Source of the DNA: Nitrospiria bacterium
Lineage (GTDB): Bacteria > Nitrospirota > Nitrospiria > Nitrospirales > UBA8639
Assembly (NCBI GenBank): GCA_030430725.1
Contig: JAUIKP010000290.1
Span: forward strand, 1 to 5,037
Direction of reading: 5' to 3'
Length of the DNA stretch: 5,037 nt
The notes under the pieces were generated by a model. The model made no database searches. It was not told where the DNA came from and worked only from the letters and a program-made list of their open reading frames with translations. Shown in pieces: positions 1 through 5,037 of this stretch. The translations under genes and the position numbers were made by a program. Each line of letters begins with the position of its first letter. Within the stretch, counting starts at the first letter, position 1.

Positions 1-213
1 ACGGATCTTCCAAGGATTACTGAACGATTTTATCGGGTGGATCGAGCGCGGTCCCGTGCAGAAGGTGGGACGGGTCTTGGGCTCTCCATCGTCAAGCATC
101 TGCTCCAATTGCTGGATGGCAAACTTCGCGTACAGAGTGAATTGGGAAAAGGTACCACCGTGGAGGTGATCTTGCCTATATCTAGGCCAACTCCCGCAAG
201 TCAACCTTTGTGA
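1..213 (+). CDS. phoR: PhoR-type sensor histidine kinase, C-terminal fragment
   Basis: This is the last 70 codons of a sensor histidine kinase, open at the left edge and ending in TGA at 211-213. The fragment covers the end of the HATPase_c ATP-binding domain. Residues 5-18 read [14 protein letters not shown], the F-box form typical of PhoR-like kinases. Residues 22-32 ([11 protein letters not shown]) are the G2 glycine box that closes over ATP. Residues 48-59 ([12 protein letters not shown]) are the usual final strands of the fold, followed by a short non-conserved tail. The kinase would autophosphorylate a histidine upstream of this window and pass the phosphate to a response regulator. The assignment to PhoR rather than another kinase rests on the F-box wording plus the pst genes and Pho-box-like repeats next to it. 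The sensor domain, the H box and the N box lie outside the window, so they cannot be checked. Confidence 0.88.
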   Translation, partial: TDLPRITERFYRVDRARSRAEGGTGLGLSIVKHLLQLLDGKLRVQSELGKGTTVEVILPISRPTPASQPL

Positions 214-279
214 AATTTCGTGTTTTCTTCCGGGTAACTCTCTCCCTTTAGTTTTTCCACCTCACCTCTACCAAAAAAC

Positions 280-333
280 GTTACACGTTTGTAACCCGAA
301 CCTCACAGAGGTGCAATAGGCAATCGCTAGGAT
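280..333 (+). promoter_or_regulatory. Predicted Pho-box promoter of the small ORF (four 11-bp half-sites plus -10)
   Basis: Half-sites recur every 11 bp: GTTAC at 280, GTAAC at 291, CTCAC at 302 and a weak GCAAT at 313. A possible -10 element, TAGGAT, lies at 328-333. PhoB-family regulators bind direct repeats spaced 11 bp apart (7-bp repeat plus 4-bp spacer), and the array replaces the -35 element about 10 bp upstream of the -10, which is what is seen here. The first two half-sites also read as an inverted repeat (GTTAC-N6-GTAAC), a by-product of T/A variation at the third position. The array matches the one upstream of pstS in both spacing and core sequence. Transcription would begin near 340, giving a leader of about 70 nt before the ATG at 412. 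The site is predicted by pattern only. Confidence 0.7.
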
Positions 334-411
334 ACGATTGCGGGGTTAAATAATCAGACCGCCGAGCTCTAGGACTGTCTCAACCTGAGAGGACAATGAC
401 GGGAGAGGCTT

Positions 412-735
412 ATGGGAACACAAAGAACAGAATGGATGAGTCCGGTTGATGTTGATCGGAATGATCATGATCAGGTGTTAGCGGTTATTTCGGCCAGTCC
501 GGGGGTGACGATAGAAGCCCTTTTGGAACATTTGCCATGGATGCGGTGGGGGCATTTATTTTCCATCCTTGGGGAATGTCTGCAAGAAGGGTCGGTAATT
601 TTGTGCCAAAAGGAGTTCCAATTTGAAGTCCGGGCCATCCATTCGCTGTCCAGCGTAAACGAGGAGGATGTCCTGACGGGATATACGCCGTCAAACATCG
701 GGAGATCGGTGGATGGGTATTTAACACGTTCGTAA
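412..735 (+). CDS. Small winged-helix-like protein of unknown function, predicted Pho regulon member
   Basis: I do not recognise a named family for this 107-residue protein. The ATG at 412 is well supported: a purine-rich GGGAGAGG at 401-408 gives a good Shine-Dalgarno (GGGAG, 6-nt gap). It has no signal peptide, membrane segment or cysteine cluster, so it is probably cytoplasmic. Residues about 18-75 look like a winged helix-turn-helix: a helix around DHDQVLAVISAS, a second around TIEALLEHLP, a third around MRWGHLFSILGECLQEG, then two strands (SVILCQKE and FQFEVRAI) as the wing. The last 30 residues look unstructured. It sits between phoR and pstS behind its own predicted Pho promoter, and its stop codon lies inside the Pho array of pstS. 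A phosphate-responsive regulator or adaptor is a reasonable inference, but the fold call is by eye. It is very likely a real gene because of its start signals, its context and its ordinary codon use. Confidence 0.72.
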   Translation: MGTQRTEWMSPVDVDRNDHDQVLAVISASPGVTIEALLEHLPWMRWGHLFSILGECLQEGSVILCQKEFQFEVRAIHSLSSVNEEDVLTGYTPSNIGRSVDGYLTRS

Positions 736-774
736 CATTGCCGTTACATAGAAGAAACCTGTTGGACCTACACT
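721..774 (+). promoter_or_regulatory. Predicted Pho-box promoter of pstS (four 11-bp half-sites plus -10)
   Basis: Half-sites lie at 11-bp steps: TTAAC at 721, GTAAC at 732, GTTAC at 743 and GAAAC at 754. A good -10 hexamer, TACACT, is at 769-774. The geometry is the same as in the array at 280-333, with the -10 starting exactly 48 bp after the first half-site in both. The 13-mer ACACGTTCGTAAC at 724-736 matches ACACGTTTGTAAC at 283-295 at 12 of 13 positions. This fits a PhoB-type activator site taking the place of a -35 element. The array starts inside the last codons of the preceding ORF, whose TAA is at 733-735. Transcription would begin near 781, leaving a leader of only about 20 nt before pstS. 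Confidence 0.82.
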
Positions 775-786
775 ATTTACTTACAT

Positions 787-793
787 GAGGAGG
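787..793 (+). promoter_or_regulatory. Ribosome binding site deciding the pstS start
   Basis: GAGGAGG is a near-perfect Shine-Dalgarno. It leaves 8 nt to the ATG at 802 and 5 nt to the in-frame TTG at 799, so ATG 802 is the better start. A third candidate, ATG at 795, sits 1 nt from the Shine-Dalgarno and is out of frame with pstS, so it is not used for this protein. Confidence 0.8.
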
Positions 794-801
794 CATGATT
801 G

Positions 802-1812
802 ATGAAACACAGTCAGAAACGAAGGCAAACGTGGGTTTTGGGCTTGGGCATAGGACTGTTCATGGGCTGCGGGGTCGCGGTTCTTGGAGGTTCTCCGGCT
901 TTGGCCAAGGACGAAATGGAAGACCCTAACTGGGTGAATTATGCCAAGGTAAGTGGTGTATCCGGAAACCTCAATAGCATTGGGTCGGATACCCTGAACA
1001 ACCTTATGACGTTGTGGGCTGAAGGATTCCGGAAGCAATACCCGAATGTCAAAATTCAAATCGAGGGAAAGGGATCCAGTACTGCACCGCCTGCTCTCAT
1101 TGAAGGAACGGCTCAATTGGGGCCGATGTCTCGTAAGATGAAGGGAAAAGAAATCGATGCCTTTGAGTCGAAGTTCGGGTATAAACCTACCCCCTTTCCC
1201 GTTGCGGTAGATGCGTTGGCGGTCTATGTCAATAAGGACAATCCCATTCAAGGGATGACGATTCAGCAAGTCGATGCGGTGTTTTCCAAGACCAGGCAGC
1301 AGGGATATAAGGAAAACCTCACCAGTTGGGGACAATTGGGTTTGACCGGAATGTTCGCGGATATGCCGATTAGTATTTATGGGCGGAATTCGGCCTCAGG
1401 GACCTACGGGTTTTTTAAAGAAGCGGTGCTGGAAAATGGTGATTATAAAGATGAAGTAAAGGAACAGCCCGGTTCAGCCTCGGTCGTGCAGGGGGTGACT
1501 GAAGATCAGGCAGGGATCGGATATAGCGGCATTGGATATCGAACCTCCAGCGTCCATGCGCTCCCTCTTTCCATGAAGGCAGGGCAACCCTTTGTGGAGC
1601 CGACCTATGAACATTCCACCAGCGGGAAGTACCCCTTGGCACGGTATCTGTTTGTCTATGTGAACAAAGCTCCCAATCAACCGCTTTCGCCGATTGTCCG
1701 AGAGTTTCTGAAATATGTGTATAGCCGTGACGGACAGAAGGTCGTCATTAAAGATGGCTATTTCCCTATCTCGGAAAAGATCATTGGGAAACAGTCGAAG
1801 CATTTCAAATAG
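802..1812 (+). CDS. pstS: Periplasmic phosphate-binding protein PstS of the Pst ABC transporter
   Basis: This 336-residue protein, a usual length for the family, captures phosphate in the periplasm and delivers it to PstC/PstA. The signal peptide is clear: basic KHSQKRR, a hydrophobic core at about 11-30, and a SPALA cleavage site after A35. C23 follows FMG, a poor lipobox, so a soluble secreted form is more likely than a lipoprotein. The binding loops are in order: GSDTL (61-65), GKGSSTAP (89-96) and [11 protein letters not shown] (193-203). R195, S199, G200 and T201 have the same spacing as the phosphate-contacting Arg-Ser-Gly-Thr of E. coli PstS. Where E. coli has a Ser-Asp-Ala-Pro loop, this protein reads GPMSRKMK (107-114), so the ligand aspartate appears absent; I believe this is a feature of a PstS subfamily. 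It has its own Pho promoter. A hairpin separates it from pstC, so it may be expressed more strongly than the permeases. TTG 799 would add one residue. Confidence 0.95.
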   Translation: MKHSQKRRQTWVLGLGIGLFMGCGVAVLGGSPALAKDEMEDPNWVNYAKVSGVSGNLNSIGSDTLNNLMTLWAEGFRKQYPNVKIQIEGKGSSTAPPALIEGTAQLGPMSRKMKGKEIDAFESKFGYKPTPFPVAVDALAVYVNKDNPIQGMTIQQVDAVFSKTRQQGYKENLTSWGQLGLTGMFADMPISIYGRNSASGTYGFFKEAVLENGDYKDEVKEQPGSASVVQGVTEDQAGIGYSGIGYRTSSVHALPLSMKAGQPFVEPTYEHSTSGKYPLARYLFVYVNKAPNQPLSPIVREFLKYVYSRDGQKVVIKDGYFPISEKIIGKQSKHFK

Positions 1813-1830
1813 AAATACCTTAAGGAACAT

Positions 1831-1871
1831 TCTAACCGCCTCCCGGAGAAATCTTTTGGAGAGCGGTTGGG
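1831..1871 (+). promoter_or_regulatory. Intergenic stem-loop between pstS and pstC, overlapping a possible pstC start
   Basis: Left arm 1831-1843 pairs with right arm 1858-1871 around a 14-nt loop. The core is AACCGC with GCGGTT, followed by CTCC with GGAG, with one bulged A at 1862. Two G-U pairs and one C-G pair extend the base, for about 13 pairs in total. No U-tract follows, so it does not look like an intrinsic terminator. It could protect the 3' end of pstS mRNA from exonucleases and so raise PstS over the permeases, as is known for intergenic stem-loops in other binding-protein operons. The right arm also contains GGAG (1858-1861), a Shine-Dalgarno for the TTG at 1867. If that start is used, the hairpin would hide both signals. 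Confidence 0.6.
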
Positions 1872-1929
1872 TGTTCTGAAATCCTTATCAGCTCGTTTTC
1901 TTATTTCCACCTCTCTACGACGGCGTATA

Positions 1930-4230
1930 ATGCCACCCGTATTTTCCTCCTCCTCTTTGGAATCTAACAGACAATTGTTGGCTGGCGTTTCCCGAACCCG
2001 CACTCGAAGGCGGATTCGTCACCTTTTTGACTCTGCGGCCAAGTATATCGTGGGAGCGGGAGGCCTTGCGACGATTGTGAGTATCCTTGGAATCTTTGTG
2101 TATCTGGTGTGGGAAGTGATTCCTTTGTTTCAACCCGCGACCGTCTCTCCTGAACTGACTCTGCCCGTGTCACTTCCCGGGACTCAAGTGTCCGACGGGA
2201 CTCTGATGATGGTAGGTATTGATGAATATCGGGAAGTGCCGTTTATTTTGGAAGGTAAACAGCTCAAATTTTTTTCCTTACCGAATGACACGCCCATGCC
2301 TGAGGTTGGAGGGGAGTTGGCCATCGAAGGTGAGCCGACCTCTGTGGTGCGTGTCGGGTTAAAAGGCCATACCCTAAGCGTTGGGACGGATCGGGGACTC
2401 GTCTATCCGGTCGAGATAGTGTATCGCTCGGATTTCCAAGGGAGCCGACGGACCATTCTCCCGAGTGTGAATGTCAAAGATCCTGTGCGGGTGGTTCCTG
2501 ACGGAACACGGATTATTCTCCATGCGCATGTTACTCGACGAGATGAATTTCAAACCGTTGTGGCCCTCACCGGAAGCGGGGAGCTTTGGGTGACCAGGAT
2601 TGAAGAACCAGGGGAATTTTCCTTTTCGGATGAAGTCGTTGTCACCAGTAATCGACTGGTCCTTCCACCGAAGGCTCTGTTGAGGACTTTGGCCTTGGAT
2701 AGTGTGGGAAAACGATTGGTGGCCGGGACGAACGATGGCCATCTCCTCATATGGGAATGGGGACGGCAGGGATTTGATGCCATGCCTCAATCCGTTCCTG
2801 TTGGTGCGACGGGGGATAGTGTGACCGCTCTCTCATATGTGTTAGGCGAACGGACGCTGGTGGCTGGCACGAGGTCCGGTAGCGTGAGTACATGGGGGTT
2901 TTCAGCCGATCAGTCGGGGCCGTCCGGGAAAATCCTGAGAAAAGTCCATGCGTTCACCTCTCATGCCCGTTCCGTGACGAGTCTATCCGTATCCCAACGG
3001 GATAAGGGGTTTCTCACGGCCGACGATCAGGGAACTGTATTGGTGCATCACTCCACGACAGGAGAAACGATTTTGGAAATTCCCGGGACGGGCAAGGCCA
3101 TCCAATCGCTACGCTATGCCCCTAAAGCCGATGGTATGGTGTGGTTGGAGGAAGATGGCACGCTTCAGACCTATGCTATTGATAATCCCCATCCGGAAGT
3201 GACCTTTCAATCCTTATTTTTTCCAGTGACCTATGAAGGCTATGACCGTCCGGAGATGATTTGGCAATCCTCCAGCGGATCGGATGAGTTTGAGCCGAAA
3301 CTGGGTCTCATCCCACTCATGTTTGGGACGTTAAAGGGGACGTTGTATGCGATGGTGTTGGCCATACCTCTCGCGGTCATGGGAGCCATTTATACGGCGA
3401 TGTTCATGCATCCTCACCTCCGGGCGATTGTGAAGCCCTCATTGGAATTGATGGCCGCCCTGCCGTCGGTCGTATTGGGTTTTCTCGCGGGGCTTTGGTT
3501 TGCTCCTCTTTTGGAGAAAATTTTTCCCGCGGTGGTCGCCATCGTGGGATTCCTGCCTCTGGTGATCGCGGCCTGTTGTCTCGCCTGGCAATTTCTCCCC
3601 AGTCGGGTGAGACGCTTGGATGTGTATGGATTTGATTTATTGGTCATGATGGTCGCCATTGTTCTCACCGTGGGCGGCTGTTTGCTGGCCAATCATGCGA
3701 TTGAAGGCTGGTTGTTTGGAGGAAATTTCAAACAGTGGTTGGCGCAGAATTTGGGGTTAACCTATGATCAACGGAATGCCATTGTCATTAGCTTTGCTAT
3801 GGGTTTTGCGGTGATTCCCATTATATTCAGTATTGCCGAAGATGCCATTGCCAATGTTCCCCGGCAACTTGTCGCCGGATCCCTGGCTCTGGGGGCGACG
3901 CGTTGGCAGACCTTGACCCGGTTAGTCCTCATTTCGGCCAGTCCGGGAATCTTTTCGGCATTGATGATCGGATTTGGGCGTGCGATAGGCGAAACGATGA
4001 TTGTGCTGATGGCTACCGGAAATACCCCGATCATGGATTGGAGTATGTTCAATGGATTTCGTACGCTATCGGCCAACATTGCCGTGGAAATGCCTGAAGC
4101 TCCTCATGGCGGGACCCTGTACCGTGTGTTGTTCCTGTCCGGTCTGATTTTATTTGGCTTCACGTTTACCATTAATACGATTGCCGAAATCGTCCGGCAA
4201 CGGCTCCGCCAAAAATATTCTCAGTTTTAG
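1930..4230 (+). CDS. pstC: Phosphate ABC transporter permease PstC, large form with an inserted propeller-like domain
   Basis: This inner-membrane subunit forms half of the phosphate channel. At 766 residues it is over twice the length of E. coli PstC. A basic N-terminus (RTRTRRRIRH) precedes the first membrane helix at about 38-62. Next comes a predicted periplasmic domain (about 66-440) with WD40-like stretches near 251-277, 298-324, 346-380 and 391-418, including GTNDGHLLIWEW and GTRSGSVSTWGF. The permease core follows from about 458, with helices near 474-492, 507-528, 531-556, 568-591, 617-637, 662-698 and 734-755. The EAA loop that docks PstB is at 637-659 (E637 to GSLALGATRW), and a PstC-type RAIGET motif is at 684-689. 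ATG 1930 has no clear Shine-Dalgarno. TTG 1867 has GGAG 5 nt upstream and would add 21 residues, but it lies in the hairpin, so the start is uncertain. pstA follows after 11 bp. Confidence 0.92.
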   Translation: MPPVFSSSSLESNRQLLAGVSRTRTRRRIRHLFDSAAKYIVGAGGLATIVSILGIFVYLVWEVIPLFQPATVSPELTLPVSLPGTQVSDGTLMMVGIDEYREVPFILEGKQLKFFSLPNDTPMPEVGGELAIEGEPTSVVRVGLKGHTLSVGTDRGLVYPVEIVYRSDFQGSRRTILPSVNVKDPVRVVPDGTRIILHAHVTRRDEFQTVVALTGSGELWVTRIEEPGEFSFSDEVVVTSNRLVLPPKALLRTLALDSVGKRLVAGTNDGHLLIWEWGRQGFDAMPQSVPVGATGDSVTALSYVLGERTLVAGTRSGSVSTWGFSADQSGPSGKILRKVHAFTSHARSVTSLSVSQRDKGFLTADDQGTVLVHHSTTGETILEIPGTGKAIQSLRYAPKADGMVWLEEDGTLQTYAIDNPHPEVTFQSLFFPVTYEGYDRPEMIWQSSSGSDEFEPKLGLIPLMFGTLKGTLYAMVLAIPLAVMGAIYTAMFMHPHLRAIVKPSLELMAALPSVVLGFLAGLWFAPLLEKIFPAVVAIVGFLPLVIAACCLAWQFLPSRVRRLDVYGFDLLVMMVAIVLTVGGCLLANHAIEGWLFGGNFKQWLAQNLGLTYDQRNAIVISFAMGFAVIPIIFSIAEDAIANVPRQLVAGSLALGATRWQTLTRLVLISASPGIFSALMIGFGRAIGETMIVLMATGNTPIMDWSMFNGFRTLSANIAVEMPEAPHGGTLYRVLFLSGLILFGFTFTINTIAEIVRQRLRQKYSQF

Positions 4231-4241
4231 GTCGAGCGGTC

Positions 4242-5037
4242 ATGAAATTTTTTCAACGGTTTTTTGCATCCGGCACATTATTTATCTGGTTGGCAGGTGG
4301 TGCCTTAGCCTGTTCTCTGCTCCTGATCGGCGGGCTGCTGACGATCATTTTCATTAATGGCATGGGCTATTTTTGGCCGAAGGATCTTGTGCAGGTGACG
4401 CTCAAGGATGGCACCCGGGTGCTCGGGGAAATGGTGGATACCCAGCGCATTCCTGAAACGGTTACCGCAAATTTTCCCGATGGGCAGTCTCGCATCCAAC
4501 TGAAGGTGGGCAACCGGGATATGTACGGACTGGATTTTCGTTGGGTTGATGAAACCGACATACTTCAACGGTCCTGGCCCAAGGACGTCATTGCATTTGA
4601 ACGACGGGAATGGGGAAATTTTTATGGCTGGGTCACGGCAGTATGGGATGGGGAGACATCTCTGGCTGAGGGCCGGGACATCGCGTGGCGTGTCTGGCAT
4701 CCCCTTCTTGAGCAAACCGAGTCCATTCACCGGGAGATTCATCATATTGAACACGATGTGATTGGCGCTATAAACGCTGACATGGAACGCGCGCGTCTGA
4801 ATCTGAAGGTTTTGGAATCAGAAGGGGAAATATCTCAGGATTCGGCCGACATTCTTGAACGGGAGATTCAACAACGGGAAGCGGCCTATCAGGAGCAGAT
4901 CGAACGCCTGGTGGGGTTGTATGAGCGGCTGAACCGGTACCGCCTTACCCTTGTAGATGTCACCGGCGAGGAAAAAACATTTCCGATTGGCGGCCTTGTA
5001 AAGGCGTGGCGTCCAAATGCCATGACGATGTCGGACA
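4242..5037 (+). CDS. pstA: Phosphate ABC transporter permease PstA, large form, N-terminal part (cut by window edge)
   Basis: The frame is open from the ATG at 4242 to the window end (265 complete codons), and the permease core lies beyond the edge. The start is 11 bp after the pstC stop. A weak AGG at 4229-4231 within that stop region suggests translational coupling. After MKFFQRFF comes one membrane helix (about 12-38), then FWPKDLVQVTLKDGTRVLGE at 44-63, which matches my memory of the N-terminal extension of Pseudomonas/Vibrio-type PstA proteins (DUF3333-like). Residues about 160-236 are rich in Glu, Gln, Arg and Leu with heptad-like spacing and are probably a coiled coil; the domain then returns to strand-like sequence (LTLVDVTGEEKTFPIG). 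The segment should be periplasmic, facing the PstC insert and PstS. The PstA call rests on the extension, gene order and spacing, because no EAA loop is visible yet. Confidence 0.85.
   Translation, partial: MKFFQRFFASGTLFIWLAGGALACSLLLIGGLLTIIFINGMGYFWPKDLVQVTLKDGTRVLGEMVDTQRIPETVTANFPDGQSRIQLKVGNRDMYGLDFRWVDETDILQRSWPKDVIAFERREWGNFYGWVTAVWDGETSLAEGRDIAWRVWHPLLEQTESIHREIHHIEHDVIGAINADMERARLNLKVLESEGEISQDSADILEREIQQREAAYQEQIERLVGLYERLNRYRLTLVDVTGEEKTFPIGGLVKAWRPNAMTMSD

Noticed and set aside
234..238. Additional GTAAC just downstream of phoR
   Set aside because: It is not in register with the 11-bp series starting at 280 (the in-register position would be 236) and has no partner half-sites.
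214..279. Possible terminator after phoR
   Set aside because: The stretch is pyrimidine-rich with short T runs but has no convincing GC-rich hairpin before them.
280..295. GTTAC-N6-GTAAC read as a palindromic repressor operator
   Set aside because: The wider 11-bp periodicity, shared with the pstS promoter, explains it better as tandem direct half-sites.
378..390. Small hairpin (TCTCA-ACC-TGAGA) in the leader of the small ORF
   Set aside because: A five-pair stem with a three-base loop is too weak and common to claim as a regulatory element.
781..1335. Long open frame on the minus strand opposite pstS
   Set aside because: It lies entirely antisense to a confident pstS, and its translation resembles no known family.
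1945..1956. TCCTCCTCCTCT run just inside pstC, complementary to Shine-Dalgarno sequences
   Set aside because: It encodes a plain serine run and could pair with many purine-rich sites; there is no specific evidence of a regulatory pairing.
2374..2790. Minus-strand open frame of 138 codons opposite pstC
   Set aside because: It is a shadow of the pstC insert domain, with no start signals and low-complexity, unfamily-like translation.
4305..4754. Minus-strand open frame of 149 codons near the right edge
   Set aside because: It is antisense to the pstA frame, which has a sensible start, a membrane helix and a recognisable extension.

Overview
The window is a slice of a phosphate (Pho/Pst) locus. 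All genes lie on the plus strand, in this order: the 3' end of a phoR-type sensor histidine kinase, a small unrecognised protein with a winged-helix look, pstS (periplasmic phosphate-binding protein), a very large pstC permease, and the 5' part of a large pstA permease that runs off the right edge. The organism is Gram-negative: PstS has a cleavable Sec signal peptide and no clear lipobox, and both permeases carry large inserts predicted to be periplasmic. Such enlarged PstC/PstA pairs are known from gammaproteobacteria such as Pseudomonas and Vibrio, and I believe also from Nitrospira-like bacteria. The mid-range GC and general style make Nitrospirota my tentative guess, but the sequence alone does not settle it.

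Layout. 1-213 is the PhoR C-terminus (ATP-binding F and G2 boxes). 214-411 is intergenic and holds a Pho-box promoter. 412-735 is the small ORF. A second Pho-box promoter begins inside the last codons of that ORF and drives pstS (802-1812). 1813-1929 holds a long imperfect hairpin with no U-tract. pstC occupies 1930-4230 (or starts at TTG 1867), and pstA starts 11 bp later at 4242. No stretch longer than 200 bp lacks a gene.

How it works together. PhoR would sense phosphate status and pass phosphate to a PhoB-type regulator encoded outside the window, probably upstream. That regulator would bind the two 11-bp-periodic repeat arrays. PstS would deliver phosphate to the PstC/PstA channel, with an ATPase (PstB, presumably downstream) powering import.

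The most notable signals are three. The two Pho promoters share exactly the same geometry: four half-sites at 11-bp steps, then a -10 hexamer starting 48 bp after the first half-site. The small winged-helix-like gene has its own Pho promoter and is therefore probably a Pho regulon member. Both permease subunits carry large extra domains after their first membrane helix: beta-propeller-like in PstC, coiled-coil-containing in PstA.
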